From Polytrichum commune (Eukaryota > Streptophyta > Polytrichopsida > Polytrichales > Polytrichaceae), in NCBI GenBank assembly GCA_950295325.1, contig OX485803.1, positions 14,756,001 through 14,820,000 of the forward strand: a stretch of 64,000 bases of DNA. Reading direction: 5' to 3'. Made by a program: the position numbers and the translations under genes. Positions 25,601-38,557 of this stretch are shown in pieces; within the stretch, counting starts at the first letter, position 1; each line of letters starts with the position of its first letter. The notes under the pieces are model-generated. The model was given only the letters and a program-made list of their open reading frames with translations. It was not told where the DNA came from and ran no database searches.

Positions 25601-28600
25601 AGACTTGCCCCATTATTTTTTACATTGTCTGAAACATAACAGCCTCTTAAATTGAAGTAATGACACCTGACACTCTGCAACGTATGATGGATATGTGGGA
25701 ATAGACTATTATTAGGTTGTATTTATGAAGACATGATATTTAGCTAAGCCAACCACAATACTCACTTTTAGGCTCAGTTCCAGCCCAGAAACTAAGAAAC
25801 TTTCTATTAGCCATTATTGAAACTATCTCATGCAATGTTTTCACTCCTGCATCCTTCCTGGATCTAAATAATGAATCTGAATGTTTCAAGTGAACCCTGA
25901 GTGACTTGCCCTGAAAACAGTTACTCAAAGAAATGAAATATATACTGCGAAGTCCAGATGAAAAACCAAGATACAATAGAGGTCTCTCTAATTTGGCAAA
26001 GAGATTATGTTTCCGTCATACTTTGACATGTATCATTCTTGCATTGGTTGAGATTCACTTGAATCCCATGTGGAATCTACATTCCAGCAAAGGTGGAATA
26101 GATCATCCTCTACAGTGCACCCAACAAAAAAATGCAAGATGCTTACCACCATCAACGCGATCGGCAGGCAACACAACCATGAGGAAAGCTGATGTTGACA
26201 GTATGATTGCACAAAGTGTCTCGAGCCGTAGTACAAGCCACTCGTAAGCAATGAATGTATGGAAAAAGAGGCTTGCATCAACATCAACAAGATGCAAATT
26301 CTTCTGTTTGAACAGTGAGACTTTCTCAAACGCACGAACAGTCATTGCCCCACTGACCGTTTCGCCTAAATTGTTCACAATTGGTGCTTTTGTGGTTCCG
26401 TTCATCCGCATCAGCTCGCGGGCTGAAGATAAGTAGTACCTCTGCCAAAAGCGAAAAAAATAAACATCCAAAGAAACTAATTGAATCTATATTGTATTGA
26501 AAAGATTAAATACAAGGATAAGCTGTGTCTACATCAAAAAAGGCTATTTGGTAAATTGCACCACTTTCTCTAAAATCTTACTAGAGAAGGGTCAACAACT
26601 ATTTGTTCGTTATGACCAAAGTCACACAAATATATTGCAAATTAATGAGGGTTGTGCCATGCAACCACCTCAATACTGGCAAAAGATTTAGGTAATGACA
26701 ATCACCTGGAGCCATCGTACGATAAGGAGCATTGGGAATACAACCACAAGAACTTGCCACGTCACAATGGCAACGATGACAATGACACCCGCAATTTCAA
26801 GGCCAACTTGAGAGACAAAACCAAAGGCAAGAGGAACATCGATGTCCAACATGGTCGTATCTGCAGAAATCTGCAAAAGCAAATAGATGCTCTTCAATCA
26901 CATTAATAAATTACTTGCTTACAACTCAATGTGCTTTTAGGAATTACCGTCCATATACTTGATATCTGGAGTATCCTACATGGAAGGAGGTCAAAACTCT
27001 ATTGCATTCATTGTGGAGATTATGAGAGGGAGTTTAGAAACGCACCCTGCTTAGGATTCTGCCCATTGGTGTGGAGTCAAAAAACGCCATAGGTGCACGG
27101 AAGAGGCGCACAACCAAAAGAGAAAAGAAGTTCTTGGATGCTCGCAAACCCAAATACACGCTGAACCTTGACCGCAGGAAGACAAATACTCCACTTGTAA
27201 TCGACAGTCCAGCATACACTCCAATTAATAAACCATCTCCTGTCCGAGGATCATTCACCCGTGTTGCCATCCAATAATTTGCAGCCATTTGTCCTAAGAC
27301 AAATATAGCTTGAGAGATGAATGCTAAATAGAACATCAACCAACCCTTTGCAACGCGAATGTACTCAATATAAACCTCCCATCCTTGGTCACCTGTCTCA
27401 CGCTCCTCTTGTTGGGTTAGTTGTGTGAGTGGAGCTTCAACAGCTGGCGCCTCAAGTTTTTCTCTTCGGCTGCCTCGCCTTGATCTTGACTGACTAAGGC
27501 TCCGAAGAATTCTCTCATTTTCAGTCTCCGATTTGTTCAACTTGGCGGGCAAATCCATGGGGATTTCTCCCTCCTCATGGTGGTGGACAGTGCCCATTGC
27601 GTCCTCATGTGCATTTACAAGGTTCTTGAATGCACTGCCGTCTTTAAGAAGGGTGTCGTATTTCCCAGATTGTGTAATTTCCCCTCCTTCCATGACCTGC
27701 AATCATGACTTTCTAGTTAACCTTCACGTAAATATATTGCAAAAATTATATATTAGAGATATACGAAAATGGATGTACAATCTAATGGAGCTGTTATAGA
27801 ATATTTACTTATAGGTGAACTAAGTTCAAAGATTCCAGCTTGTAGTTTTCCTTGGTTATGTGGTATATCTGGAAAAGAGACAATTTTTTCTCACTCGCAT
27901 CCCACAACAGCAAGAGAGTATCCACCTTGATGACTGACCAAAACAAAAACGATTATGCAGTGATTTATTGCAATGATCACATTGCAGACATGAAAAGGGA
28001 GGTACCAAGATAAGATCAACTGCAGGCAGAAACTCGACTTGGTGGGTCACCAGGATGACTGTCTTATTTCTCAGAGCTCCCATGACACAGTCCTGCACAA
28101 TTCATGTGATGTCAATTTTTGGTTGAGAACGTAAACAAAATCCTCAAATAATTATGCAAGTAAAACGATGAATAGATTATGCAGCCACAAGACGAAGAAG
28201 TCCTAAACTAGAAATATAAAGGTCTCAGATCACAAATGGCATCTTACCATGGCCAAGTGCCCATAATGACAACTACATACTAAGCAATGTTAGCAAGTCT
28301 TCCAATATTCAGACATCCCCTCACTTTGGAAGTAGGCTTAGTGTGGGTTGACATTAAGGCCCAGATCCAAGAAACTTGGAGTCCAAAACACCCCTCAACG
28401 TACTTTCGGACTCAAGCTTGGACCCAAGCTTGAAGACTGCTTTCTCAAACTAGGAGGAGTAGTGTTTAGAGTCAGGACCGTTGAGATTTGGTGGGAAAGT
28501 GAGGCCACATTAGCACCAATTCTTTTTTTTCATACCTTGCACCTTGGACCTGGACCGAGTTTAAAATCCTTCGGTCCAAAATTTTACTCTCAAACATTAG

Positions 28601-31600
28601 GATCGCTCATTTTTAAGTTTATTTGGTCTAGGGCACTAATGTAGCTCCACCCTTTGTGCTAAACTCATGAGACAGTCCGATTCTTGGCAAAAATTAAATA
28701 TGTATGTAAAACCTACCTTAAACAAGCTGGCTGCTGTATGTGCATCAACTGCACTGAATGGATCGTCCAGTAAATATATGTCAGCATCTGCATAGACAGC
28801 TCTTGCCAACTGAATTCTTTGCTTCTGGCCTCCACTCATATTTATCCCTCGCTCTCCAATCTCAGTTTGATCGCCAAAAGGGAACTGGGTGAGATCCTGA
28901 TCTAATGCACATGCCTTTAGTGCGGACTGATACCGCATTTTATCCATGGCAAGTCCAAAAAGGACATTTTCTTGTATGGTGCCCCCTTGAATCCAAGCAG
29001 ATTGTGCCACGTATGCGAGCCGTCCTGACACCTTAATCTGAAACAGCCAAGTATCATACATAAGGCATGCAGACCTTAAACAGACACTTTCAGCTCTACA
29101 CCCACTTCTCATAGGGTATGAAACACACAACTAGTGCAAGATGATTAGGAATCCAAATCGTTCCCATAGCCATATTCCTCATAACTTTTGGAGCTCATAT
29201 GAATATCTTGTTCATTGTCAAGTGAAGATTCTCTTCCTTATTAAATGATCATATAGATCCCCCTGATTTTGTTGACTATTGAGCCTAGAATAGTTATCAA
29301 ACTTTGAGCTCATACTCCAATCTCTTCAAACACTTTTCTTTTTTGGTATCCATTCTTACATCCACACCAAACCACACACCACTCAAATATAGGTGTTTAA
29401 TAAAGGAAAAGAACCGACTAAGGCAGCATACCTTCTAAGTAATAGAAAATGCCATTGGGAGAGGAAGTCACAGTCCAACTTCCTATGCATATTCTATTCA
29501 TAAGTGCTAATATTCATTGTTCCATGGCTGAAAAGGTCAAAGGAAGAAGGGTCCAAACCATCTAAGGAATTCCAAAAAGTTATAGAGTTATCCTTTAACT
29601 CAACATAACTTTTGGTCAGGAGTTGGTTCTTTATCAGACAACACCTTCCATGTTCAATGAGTTTTGGGTGCATGCTTAGTAGAGGTAGTCTGAAGTTTGA
29701 ACGAAATTTTTTTTATGTCAGTTCATTAAAGATCGAACTTGTTTTGGCAAGCCAAAAAGGTCCTTAAATGAGTTTGGCCCTCAATGAACCAAATAAGTTG
29801 CTGTTCATACAAATTCAAAGACAACCGTTGAGACTGCACAAGTGAAAAGATATTATTGAAGTTGTATGCAAACAACAAATGAGAAATCATACAGGACCAA
29901 CTCCCGACGAAATGTCCCATTGGGTTAATATAATAACTCTTATACTTTTCCTTTTTATCAAATCTCAGATACAAACAAGTACATGCCATATGGTAGGTGA
30001 CACTCACATTTCCTGACAATTTTGGAATTTCGCCCATGATAGAGTACAACAATGTTGACTTTCCAGAGCCAACTGCACCACAGACCGCCACGTGGTCACC
30101 ATGTTTCACATTCAAATTCATCCCACGAAGTGTTGGCTTCTTTGCCAATGGTTCCCAGCTCAAACTTGCATCACGCATTTGGACTGCATATTCAGCATTT
30201 TGTGTTTTATCTATTGCATCATTCCGCAGCTCCTCATCTTTTAGGAACTTGCCGAGCCGACCAAGTGATACTTGTACCTGCATTGAAAATCTCATTGAAT
30301 GTAAGCAAGGTCTGTCAAATCAAAGCTACAGACTCACAATTTCTTGCTTGTTGACATTAGATTGAAGCACGCAAAACTCATCACCGCTTCAAAATCCATC
30401 TCCAGCCATATCGTTAAGGCCCCCACAAAGGTAGATTTACATTTTGCATGGTTGCTTATCCACTTTAAGCCTCTAATCAATTGGGTTGCCTGAACTCACA
30501 CTCACAAGGAAAAAGCTGGAACGTTTACAATGGGTTTATTGGGATACAGGAAACAAATCATCTGCCGAGAGCACTTCTGTATCAACCTTCTAAATCACAT
30601 CCAGCACATTAAAATGTAAGGGTGTCAGTTACCCCTTCAAGCATGCCTAATTTAGACAGGTCAAAAGATTACTGATTCCTATTTGCTATGAGGTGGACCT
30701 TTGATTCACAAACTCTGAATTTTGGCTGATTCCCAAATGTAAATGAAGAAGTCAGGTTTATTTGGGGAGAAAATTAGAGTCCACCCAGAATTAACATGAA
30801 TTTTGAAAGGTGACAGCTAGAGAGTCATAACTTGGTCACATAGCTCCCCCCCTCCCAAAAATTATTAAAAATAAAAATAAATAAATAAACTTATGTTGAC
30901 CATTGAATCTAAAATGGTTCCCAAATAACCAGACACCACTCAAATATAGGTGTCCATTGGAGCTAAGTGACCAAATTAGGCCAGCTTACCTTAGATGAAT
31001 GAAACGGCAGGAGAAAAGATAAACCCAAAAATGCAGTGGCTACACTGAAGCACAATGAAAAGAATTCAGTCTCAGACCTGAATGATGATCGCAAGAAGCT
31101 CTGGAACCACACGGACAGGGTCTTGTATAATGCGGAAGGCAGAGAGGGAAGTGAAAACTACAGCAGGAGAAAGTTCATGACCAAGGAGAATGTAGGCTCC
31201 AAAAGTAATTGATGACACCAACACAGGAGTCATCCAATACAATATTGTCCCTAAAGATCGGGTTTTGTTTGATTGCGAAAGCCAGTGAAACTCATTGTTG
31301 CGTAGTTTCATCATCTTGTCCCGAAACTGATCCTCCCATGCCTGCACAAACAAAAATCATACATGTGGGGCAAAAACAATAAAAAAAACTAAATAGCTGA
31401 GGCTGTATCACAAACAATTGTAATGAAGTCAAGTCACATCCGTCTTCCCATTAAATCATTCCAAAAGTCTTGAAGTTTTTGAGATCAAACTTTGAAATAC
31501 ACACCTGAAGTTTTATAATCTTGATGCTATTGAGAATCTCAGATGAGGCTCGCAACCTTTCATCTTGGGCTTCCATTAATTTAACTTGGTATCCTTGGAG

Positions 31601-34043
31601 GAGCCGTGCCAATGGTGTGTTGAGAACCATTGTGATTCCGATGACTACCAACCCTGCAACAGTTGCCCATCCAAGAGTGTAGAAAAGAATTGCAGATGCA
31701 ATTATAATTTGCAATGGTGTAGTCCAAACTTGATGGAGGTACCAAGGAAATTCGCCCAATCGATAAGCATCCACAGAGACATAGTTCACAATTTCCCCTG
31801 CTGCATGTCTTGCACGACCAGTGCTCGATAGCCTACAAAATTCCAGACCATCTCATCATTAAAAGCACCTCTAATAGTTGTGTGAGTTTCCCCACCATAC
31901 CCCTAATGACCAAGACTTCACTTTAGAGTTACCCTGTAACTCAAAATTTGATCAAAAGTTGATCCCCTATGATTTTCCAATGGCTGTTTTGCATGCAAAA
32001 TCGATAATTTCTTAACATTTGTGGTGCATGCACGAAGGCAACGTTGGAATATGATTGAAGAGTGACCTATTTCAGCTCATTGAGGGCCAGACTCATTTTA
32101 GCATCTCTTGCCATGCCAAGTTGAGTTTGACCCACAAAGAACCAATATAAAATTTCCTTTGTTCAAACCTCCACACTACCTCCAAGCATGCACTGAAAAC
32201 TTACCAAACAGGGAAGGTATTGTATGCAAAAGAACCAACTCCCAACCAAAAGTCGTGTTGAGTAAGAGGATAACTCTAATGTGCAAGAATAGGTTATTAA
32301 TAGAAAAATGTTTTGTGACTAGATGCTGAAGAATTTTCAAATAATATGTTTAAGGAAATATAAACAGGAAAATTCTCACATACTTGAGTTGTTTTTGATA
32401 GATTGCTGCAATGAGTCCAGAGCGAAGCTGCATTCCCACCATCCTTGCCCCAGCATACCAGTGGCGTTGGAAAAAGGATTCCAAAACTTTGCTGAGAAAG
32501 AGAGCTACCACTAATGTGTAACCTTCATACTTGAAATATTTCACCCCACTTTCAAATTTGATAAAGTATTGAAGGATCAAAGGCCCAAAAGCAAGCGCGA
32601 GTGACTTTCCAAGAGCACAAATACCATTTGATGCCATTGATCTCCAGTAAACTGTAGTGAGCGCCCAAAAAACAGACTGGGGTTTATCTGGGTTATTCTC
32701 CCTCTGAGCCTCCCATGCTTGGAGAAACTTTTCAACCGCAGTCTCAGCTTGGAGGCTTTTATTTAAGTGTGGAACATCTTTCAGTTGCAATGGTCGCTTG
32801 TAGCCCAAAGAAAGAACTGGATCCAACCACTTAAAAGTCAGCCTGCTCAAAATCCCTGCGGTCGCATAAGGACTCTCTGTGTCTTTTGTTGGGCTGTCAG
32901 CACCAGATGTACTACCATTCAAGAGACGCTCTGTGAGATCATCATTAATTTCTGGGTCACTAACTTGAACCCACCTTTCGCCTCGTATAGCGCATGCCAA
33001 AAGGAGGCAAGCAACAGGCCACGAGGCGATTGCAAGGTAAAACCCAAGAGAAAGAGAAGTGGCTCCATTTATAAGGTCAATGAGCGAGAGTACACTGACT
33101 AAAGTTGAAAGAAGAAATGTGAGTATCCACCAAATGTAAGCCACTTGCTTCAATGGATTCCTCAACCTGATAAAAATCACAGGCAAATCCATCAGCAGGG
33201 GGGCATAAAGGGGATAAAACAACACTCTTGCATTTCAATGGTTTTTGAGAGTTAATACACGAGAGCTCTAGGCAGATAAACTGATTCTCATATCCTTGAA
33301 CCCCTTGTGGTACTTGAGTGTCTTGTATGGTCCTCCAATTATCAAATTACCGGTATGTACTTGAGCAGGTTTGGTTCTAATAGAGGTGTTGTTAGTTAGA
33401 CCACTCAATAAAGCCATTGTAGATTTTGTGTAACCTTCCAAAGGCAAATCAAAGTCTCATCAACACCCCAAAGAACAAATCTGTTGAACTCTGATGTGGA
33501 CTATTCCAATGCAGTGAGCTTGACATGCTAGAAATCCTGAATCGACTCAAAATGGAAATATGTATGCATGCTCAAAACAAAAGACATGAAACCATATGTG
33601 AAAGTTGAGTACCTGATTCTCAAAGAAATGGCAATTGTGAGCCATGCAACTCCTTGCACCAGCAAATACACCAATTCATGTGTGGCCAGGAAAGAAGTGC
33701 TGAAGTAAAGGGACGCTGCAACGACAAAGTTGGCCAACCCAACAATGCTTGAGAGGACAGCAGAAACATTGTACAAGATGGAGCCAACTTCAAAAGTGTT
33801 GAGAAGCTCTGTGCCAGTCAGAGCACCTTCTGGAACACTGTTGGATGTTGCCAAGAGGAGGAAAAAGATGAGGAGGAGAATGAGCTGGCCAAGGCAGACA
33901 ATCGCGTGTTGGATACATGGTGAATTGAGAGCCCCATAAGTGAGGTCTTTGAAGGTAATGCATGCTGAACCGGCAACACAGTTACCTTCTCCTGTAGGTG
34001 ACTTCCTGTCACCACAAAACCACCTCCAAGGATCTGCATCCAT
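22653..34043 (-). CDS. ABCC10-like: ABC transporter C family (MRP) protein, ABCC10-like, complete
   Basis: A full-size ABCC exporter assembled from fifteen exons with GT-AG introns: 34043-33613, 33166-32384, 31832-31505, 31341-31078, 30277-30008, 29037-28717, 28092-28006, 27696-27046, 26870-26706, 26441-26147, 25536-25322, 24530-24225, 24020-23957, 23707-23468, 22771-22653. Phases join exactly, giving 1512 residues. Domain order is TMD0-TMD1-NBD1-linker-TMD2-NBD2. NBD1 has Walker A GAVGSGKS (~669-676), signature MSGGQ and Walker [11 protein letters not shown], with Asp where a catalytic Glu would be, as is usual in ABCC NBD1. NBD2 has GRTGSGKT (~1298-1305), WSVGQRQ, ILVLDEA (Glu ~1426) and AHR (His ~1457). 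The linker has a basic Ser-rich stretch near 894-908. The N-terminus WRWFCG and the NBD2 sequence resemble the plant ABCC10 (MRP14) group. Members are ATP-driven exporters of glutathione conjugates and other anions at the vacuolar or plasma membrane; the substrate here is unknown. An in-frame ATG at 34082, directly after a stop codon, would add 13 residues. Confidence 0.95.
24640..24925 (+). repeat. Intronic repeat, ACTCAAATATAGGTGT family, copy 1
   Basis: It lies in the intron between coding exons 11 and 12. It shares with 30690-30995 the order TTATGGCTGAT, CAGGTT, CCACCCTGAATT, GTCATAACTTGATCACA, CCCCCAATTATGTT, AGAATGGTTACCAAA, CACCACTCAAATATAGGTGT. The shared terminus is at 24895-24913. 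Confidence 0.7.
29225..29440 (+). repeat. Intronic repeat, ACTCAAATATAGGTGT family, copy 2
   Basis: It lies in the intron between coding exons 5 and 6. It shares GTTGACTATTGAGCCTAGAA, TTATCAAACTTTGAGCTCATA and CACCACTCAAATATAGGTGT (29379-29397) with the other copies, same orientation. Confidence 0.65.
29596..29702 (+). repeat. Intronic inverted-repeat partner, arm 1
   Basis: Pairs in inverted orientation with 32148-32263. Shared core: ACTTTTGGTCAGGAGTTGGT, then ACCTTCC, then GTGCATGCTTAG and a GTTTGAAC block. The arms lie in two different introns of the ABCC gene, 2.5 kb apart, so a transcript could fold across exons 3-5. They are more simply two copies of one dispersed repeat in opposite orientation. 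Confidence 0.6.
30690..30995 (+). repeat. Intronic repeat, ACTCAAATATAGGTGT family, copy 3
   Basis: The best-preserved copy, in the intron between coding exons 4 and 5. It continues past the shared terminus (30937-30953) with GCTAAGTGACCAAATTAGG and CAGCTTACCTTAGATG. The same continuation is seen around the SINE insertion at 42.4-42.8 kb. An (AAAT)n-like run at 30865-30890 is specific to this copy. Confidence 0.7.
32148..32263 (-). repeat. Intronic inverted-repeat partner, arm 2
   Basis: Reverse complement of the repeat at 29596-29702, located in the intron between coding exons 2 and 3. Identity is interrupted by small indels. Confidence 0.6.
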
Positions 34044-34082
34044 CCGTGTTGGAATGTCAGATTGACAATGTATAGCAAACAT

Positions 34083-35812
34083 TTATGTTGTTTATTACAT
34101 ACAATTTGCTTGTGTACATCATATCTATACTAATGCTCAATGTTCTAACTGGAATAAAACTAACCAAGGATTACGATTTTCTGACTCTAATTGAATCTTG
34201 GTAGTTAAAGAAGAATCTGTCTCAAAAACCCACCTTCACCTTGTAATCAATAGACTCATTAATATCACTCATCTCAAACTGAAAACGTATGAGCTTTCTT
34301 CCATATGTCCACAACGTCCCAAAACACTATTACTGACATAACATTCTTAATTAGCCTACTTAGATTCCAGTGCAAATGGCATAATTTTTAGGTGATCCAG
34401 ATAACTTCAAATTGATTCAATTGGGGACACAAGTATTCAAATCAATCTTGGTGGATGGAAGAAGGCTATGTGCCAAAAGATACAAGGCATCAACAATGAG
34501 GTTATGTCAACTAATGAGAGCTCGCACTTGACTATATTCAGCATCCATGCATGCACTCAGGGACTCTTGATCCTTAAAATTTTGTTCTTGAAGCTAGAAT
34601 AGAAGGAGAGCGTCCTTAAACATGCTTAAGAATGCTATGGACCAAGCACCACCTACAACCTGCAGAAATAAGATGAGAAATTCCTTTGCGCTATTGATGC
34701 ACTTAAATCCTTTCTTGTGCCCTTTCTACAAACATCACACTGTCAACAACTATTCTCTGCGCCAATAACAGGATAGAAACACAAGTCCAAGTTCTAATGT
34801 TCATTTTACCTCCAAGAATGTGCCCCACCATCTCAGATAATGCTGAAGGAAGGTTAGACCCTCCCAACACCCTCGAAATTCTGAAAGATTACACCAACTC
34901 ATTCAGTGCAGGCCTCTCCCAAAGCTTGGTTAAATTTTACAACCAGAAGCAAAATTATGAAACAGCCAAACTGTAAAGGAGAGACCAATGTATAGTCTTT
35001 CTAAAGATAAGTAAACTTTCTAGACATGTACATCCTGATGTAAGTTCCACCCAATAAAATTTACAACAATGAATGCACATTCACAAGGATTCGTTTTATT
35101 TCATGTTTTTAGTTTCAAGGAAAATACACATCACATGAATCTAACTTTCATAACCCTCGCATTCAAATACCACTGTCATAAAATATGAGCACATTGTGTG
35201 ATGGCCGGGAAGTGACTTTTTTTCCAATCCTTCTACATTATTCACAAATCAAAACTCTCTAATTGCATACTAGCTGCAGATTTCTCGTAGTTAAACTGCT
35301 TATGTAAGCAGTGGCAGGGTACTAAGTGTGTGATATTCACATGAGAACACCCTCAATCATCTCCTTGAAACCTAACTGGCAGAAGACAATCGTTCCAAGT
35401 ATCCATCATTGGGAGGAGCACGACAGTGTGCTCACCTTGATGGCGACATTGCGCAACACCGGACTTGGGCGATTTGCAAGCAAATCACATAACCCTAGAG
35501 ACCAGGTCTGCGAGCATCAATCTGCGTCCCTTGGATGCACATTGTGTTCTCAACCTGCAAACACCTCCAAATTGAAAAGAACATCAGAAAATAAGTCACA
35601 ATCTAAATAAGCTCTCGATTGTCTGTAAAATCGTCAAGGCATGTAGGAAACCATCAAAAAGTGCGAACCCATCTCCCGACCTCACAATCAAACAATGCTG
35701 CAAAATGGAAGCTCCAAACCGCAGCAGTACGAGGTTCAATCAAGAATGGAAGAACTGACTAAACCAAGCACTAAGTAATCCACCACCCTAGCATAAATTT
35801 CTTTCGAGTTCC
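34083..35812. other. 5' flank of the ABCC gene, possible UTR introns
   Basis: No coding exon is recognised. On the minus strand several acceptor-like sites occur (for example TTTATTCCAG at about 34150 and GTGTTTGCAG at about 35555), so non-coding 5' exons may lie here. None can be confirmed without transcript data. Confidence 0.4.
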
Positions 35813-37430
35813 GCCATATCCAGGCATGTCAACCCAGGTTAAGAAAACAACAAAATCTACAAAGGAATTTCTCACCAAATGACTGTTCCCTCCCGATTGT
35901 CACACAGGAGAACACATCCCACATAATAGATACCGATCATCCTCTTCTCTTCTATCTTCTACCCTCCTCACTACTCCTACTCCAAAATCCTCAAGCACCA
36001 TGCAAACCAGGTAATTTATGTGTGACTCGCCTAGGAACTCGTATAAAAAATTACTACTAAACCCAAACGCTCCTCCTATGTAGTGACACATGCAACAACG
36101 AATGAGTCTCAAAAACCTACAAATCTCTTGCACCACAATAATAAATTTTCATTTACAAGATATCCATTGGTGATGCCATATCCAGACAACCACCGAGCAC
36201 CCATCCAAAACAAAAAACAAATCCTCACCATGTGCACTCCCGATTGTTACACCCTACTTCACCAGAAATATGAACTGCTCATTATCCTCTCCTCTTCTAC
36301 CTTCCTCACAACCCCCATTCCCAAATCCTCTAGCACCATGCAAACCAGGGAGGTAGCTTATGTGTGACTGGCATGGCTACTCATCCCAATGCTGCTAAAC
36401 CCAAACGCTCCACATATCTATGTAGTGACCTCTGCAACAACCAATGAGTCTCAAAAAACTCAAAACTCTATTCCACCACAATTATAATGATATTCACTTC
36501 AGTTATATGACTATCGATGATGCCATATCCAAACAAAACAACGAGTATTCAAAACAAAAACAAATCCTCACCATATACATTCCCGATCGTCACACCATGC
36601 TTTACAGAAATAAGAGCTGCTCGTCATCCTTTCCTCCTCTCTTCTACCTCCCTCACTACTCCCACTCCCAACTCCTCTAGCACCATGCAAACCAGGGAGG
36701 TAGCTTATGTGTGAGTGATATGGCTACAAATCTCAAAACTAGTAAACCCAAACGTTCCACATAGGTCCTATGCAGTCACCCCTACAACAACCAACGAGTC
36801 TCGGAAATTCAAGAATCTATTCCACCCACAATCATAATAAAAATAATCACTCAAGCTATATGACTACAGATGATGCCATATCCAAACAAAACAGCGGGTA
36901 ATCAAAACAAAAACAATTCCTCACCATGTGCACTCCCGATTCTCACACCCTTCTTTACAGAAATAAGAACTGCTCATCCGTTTTCTCTTGTACCTACCTC
37001 CTCACTAAGCTTACTCCTATTCCCAAATCCCCTTGCACCATGGAAACCGGGGAAGTGGCTTATATGTGAGTGATATGGCTATAGATCTCGAAACTACTAA
37101 ACCCAAACTCTCCAAGTAGGTCCAATGTCGTGACCACTGCAACAACCAACAAGTCCCGGAAATGCGAGAATCCGTTCCACTACTATTATAGTGATTATTT
37201 ACCTGAAGTTATAATAAGACTGTTGATGACACCATCCCCAGGCAAAACAGCGAAAACGAATCATTCCCTCACCACATGCACTCCCGATTATCACACCCTG
37301 CCTAACAGAAAATAAGAGCTCCTGCTGTACCTCCAGCCTCACTAAAAGCTTACTACTACTATTCCCAAATTCTCTAGCGCCATGCAAACCAGGGAAGTAG
37401 GTGTAGCTCAACCCAAAACGCTCCACGTAC
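35813..37430. repeat. Tandem array of ~350-bp units upstream of the ABCC gene
   Basis: About 4.6 degenerate units start near 35813, 36171, 36519, 36871 and 37226 (last one truncated). Landmarks recur in order in each unit: GATGCCATATCCAAACAAAA, CAAATCCTCACCATGTGCAC, CCCGATTGTCACACC, CAGAAATAAGAGCTGCTCAT, CTCTAGCACCATGCAAACCA, GGGAGGTAGCTTATGTGTGA, CCCAAACGCTCCACATA, TGCAACAACCAA. The short ORFs (61-94 aa) repeated here are shadows of the unit. The array lies 1.8-3.4 kb upstream of the ABCC start codon, so in the promoter or in a 5'-UTR intron. Confidence 0.85.
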
Positions 37431-38003
37431 TTACTTACTTGCCTAACACAGTGCGAAAATCTGTTGCAGTTTCTTTCTACTTCTTCACCCTCTCGCTCAT
37501 CTTGACGCGGCTCATTGCGCGCGCCATCAGTTGAGCTGAGTTATTCTCAGTTGGTGATCAGACCAAGCTCTCGTTCCCACGGAGGCTCGTTACAACTTAC
37601 CACCACCTGTGCGCGCTGGATTCTCGCTTCATGGTGACAAGGCCTTGGGCTTGGACTGTTTGTAGAGTGGTCACTGCTGCCTTTGAGGCTTTTGGGGAGA
37701 ATTGCCTCCCCGCATGGAAAATGTGCACAAAGGTGCAAATCTTAGAAAGAATCAGAGTGTGGAGAGAGAGAGAGAGAGCGCGCGGGGGGTTCGGCTGCTG
37801 CTTTCGGTGTGTTGGCCGCCATTGGTTCTCCGCCCGCCCGCCCGCCTGCCTGCGTTCTGCCACGTCATCAGAGCGTTGAGCTGCCAACTCAGCGCATCAT
37901 GGCCATTATCCTGACGATTCGGCCAGGTGGACAGGCCCCGCTCCAAGCTGTTGCTGCACAAAGCCTTTCTCACTGTTGCCGCTATTTCCAGAAAGATAAA
38001 GAA
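37431..38003 (-). promoter_or_regulatory. GC-rich island, candidate promoter/first exon of the ABCC gene
   Basis: Between the tandem array and a foldback element lies a GC-rich, CpG-containing block (about 37500-37960) with a (GA)n run at 37760-37778 and CGCCCGCCCGCCCGCCTGCC at about 37830. On the minus strand a good donor (GTAAGTAAGT) starts at 37439, so an untranslated first exon could end there and splice over the tandem array. This is inference from composition and position only. The 70-96-aa ORFs in it overlap on both strands and look like composition artefacts. Confidence 0.35.
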
Positions 38004-38557
38004 AACAAGAAAACGGTAAAACCGTGAGGCTCTGTCCTTTATTATGAAAGATTATAATTGTAGTTGTCCACTTTGCTCATGCCAATCCATGGTTATTCAC
38101 TATACCAAACCTTTGTTGGATTTTGGGCACCTTCTTCTCAAATGCGGGTCAAGGATTCAAGCTACTCATTTATCACTCGAAATTTTTTAAATGAATAATC
38201 AAGAACTGCTGAAATAACTATAGTTAACTAGATCTTTTCAATACATTTTAGGGAGCAATTAGAGAGAGAGAGAGAGGGAGAGAGAGAGAGAGAGAGAGTC
38301 CACATTAAATAAGGTGGACCAAAAATAACAAGAACAAGTAACGTCCAAGTGTGAACGCAAAGTGGTTAGGAAATTTGCTCTTGAAACGAAGAAGTTGATG
38401 CATAGTCTCTGTCCTACAGATAGAGCCAATAAAAGAAAAAATAAAATAAAATAACTCCTTTGGTGGTTCACGCACCAAGGCAAACGTGAGCGTGTTCTCC
38501 TTAAGGTAAGAAGGTACATATCAATTCTCCCAATGAGTGGGTGTGGTGCTAATTCCC

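Noticed and set aside
25740-25976. Possible extra exon of the ABCC gene
   Set aside because: It lies in the intron between coding exons 10 and 11, whose phases join exactly without it; the translation has no ABC-transporter similarity.
35813-37430. CRISPR-like array
   Set aside because: Units are ~350 bp, degenerate and contiguous with no spacer structure; the DNA is eukaryotic nuclear.
37597-37887. 96-aa minus-strand ORF in the GC-rich island
   Set aside because: Overlapping ORFs of similar size occur in several frames on both strands; composition and a (GA)n run explain them.
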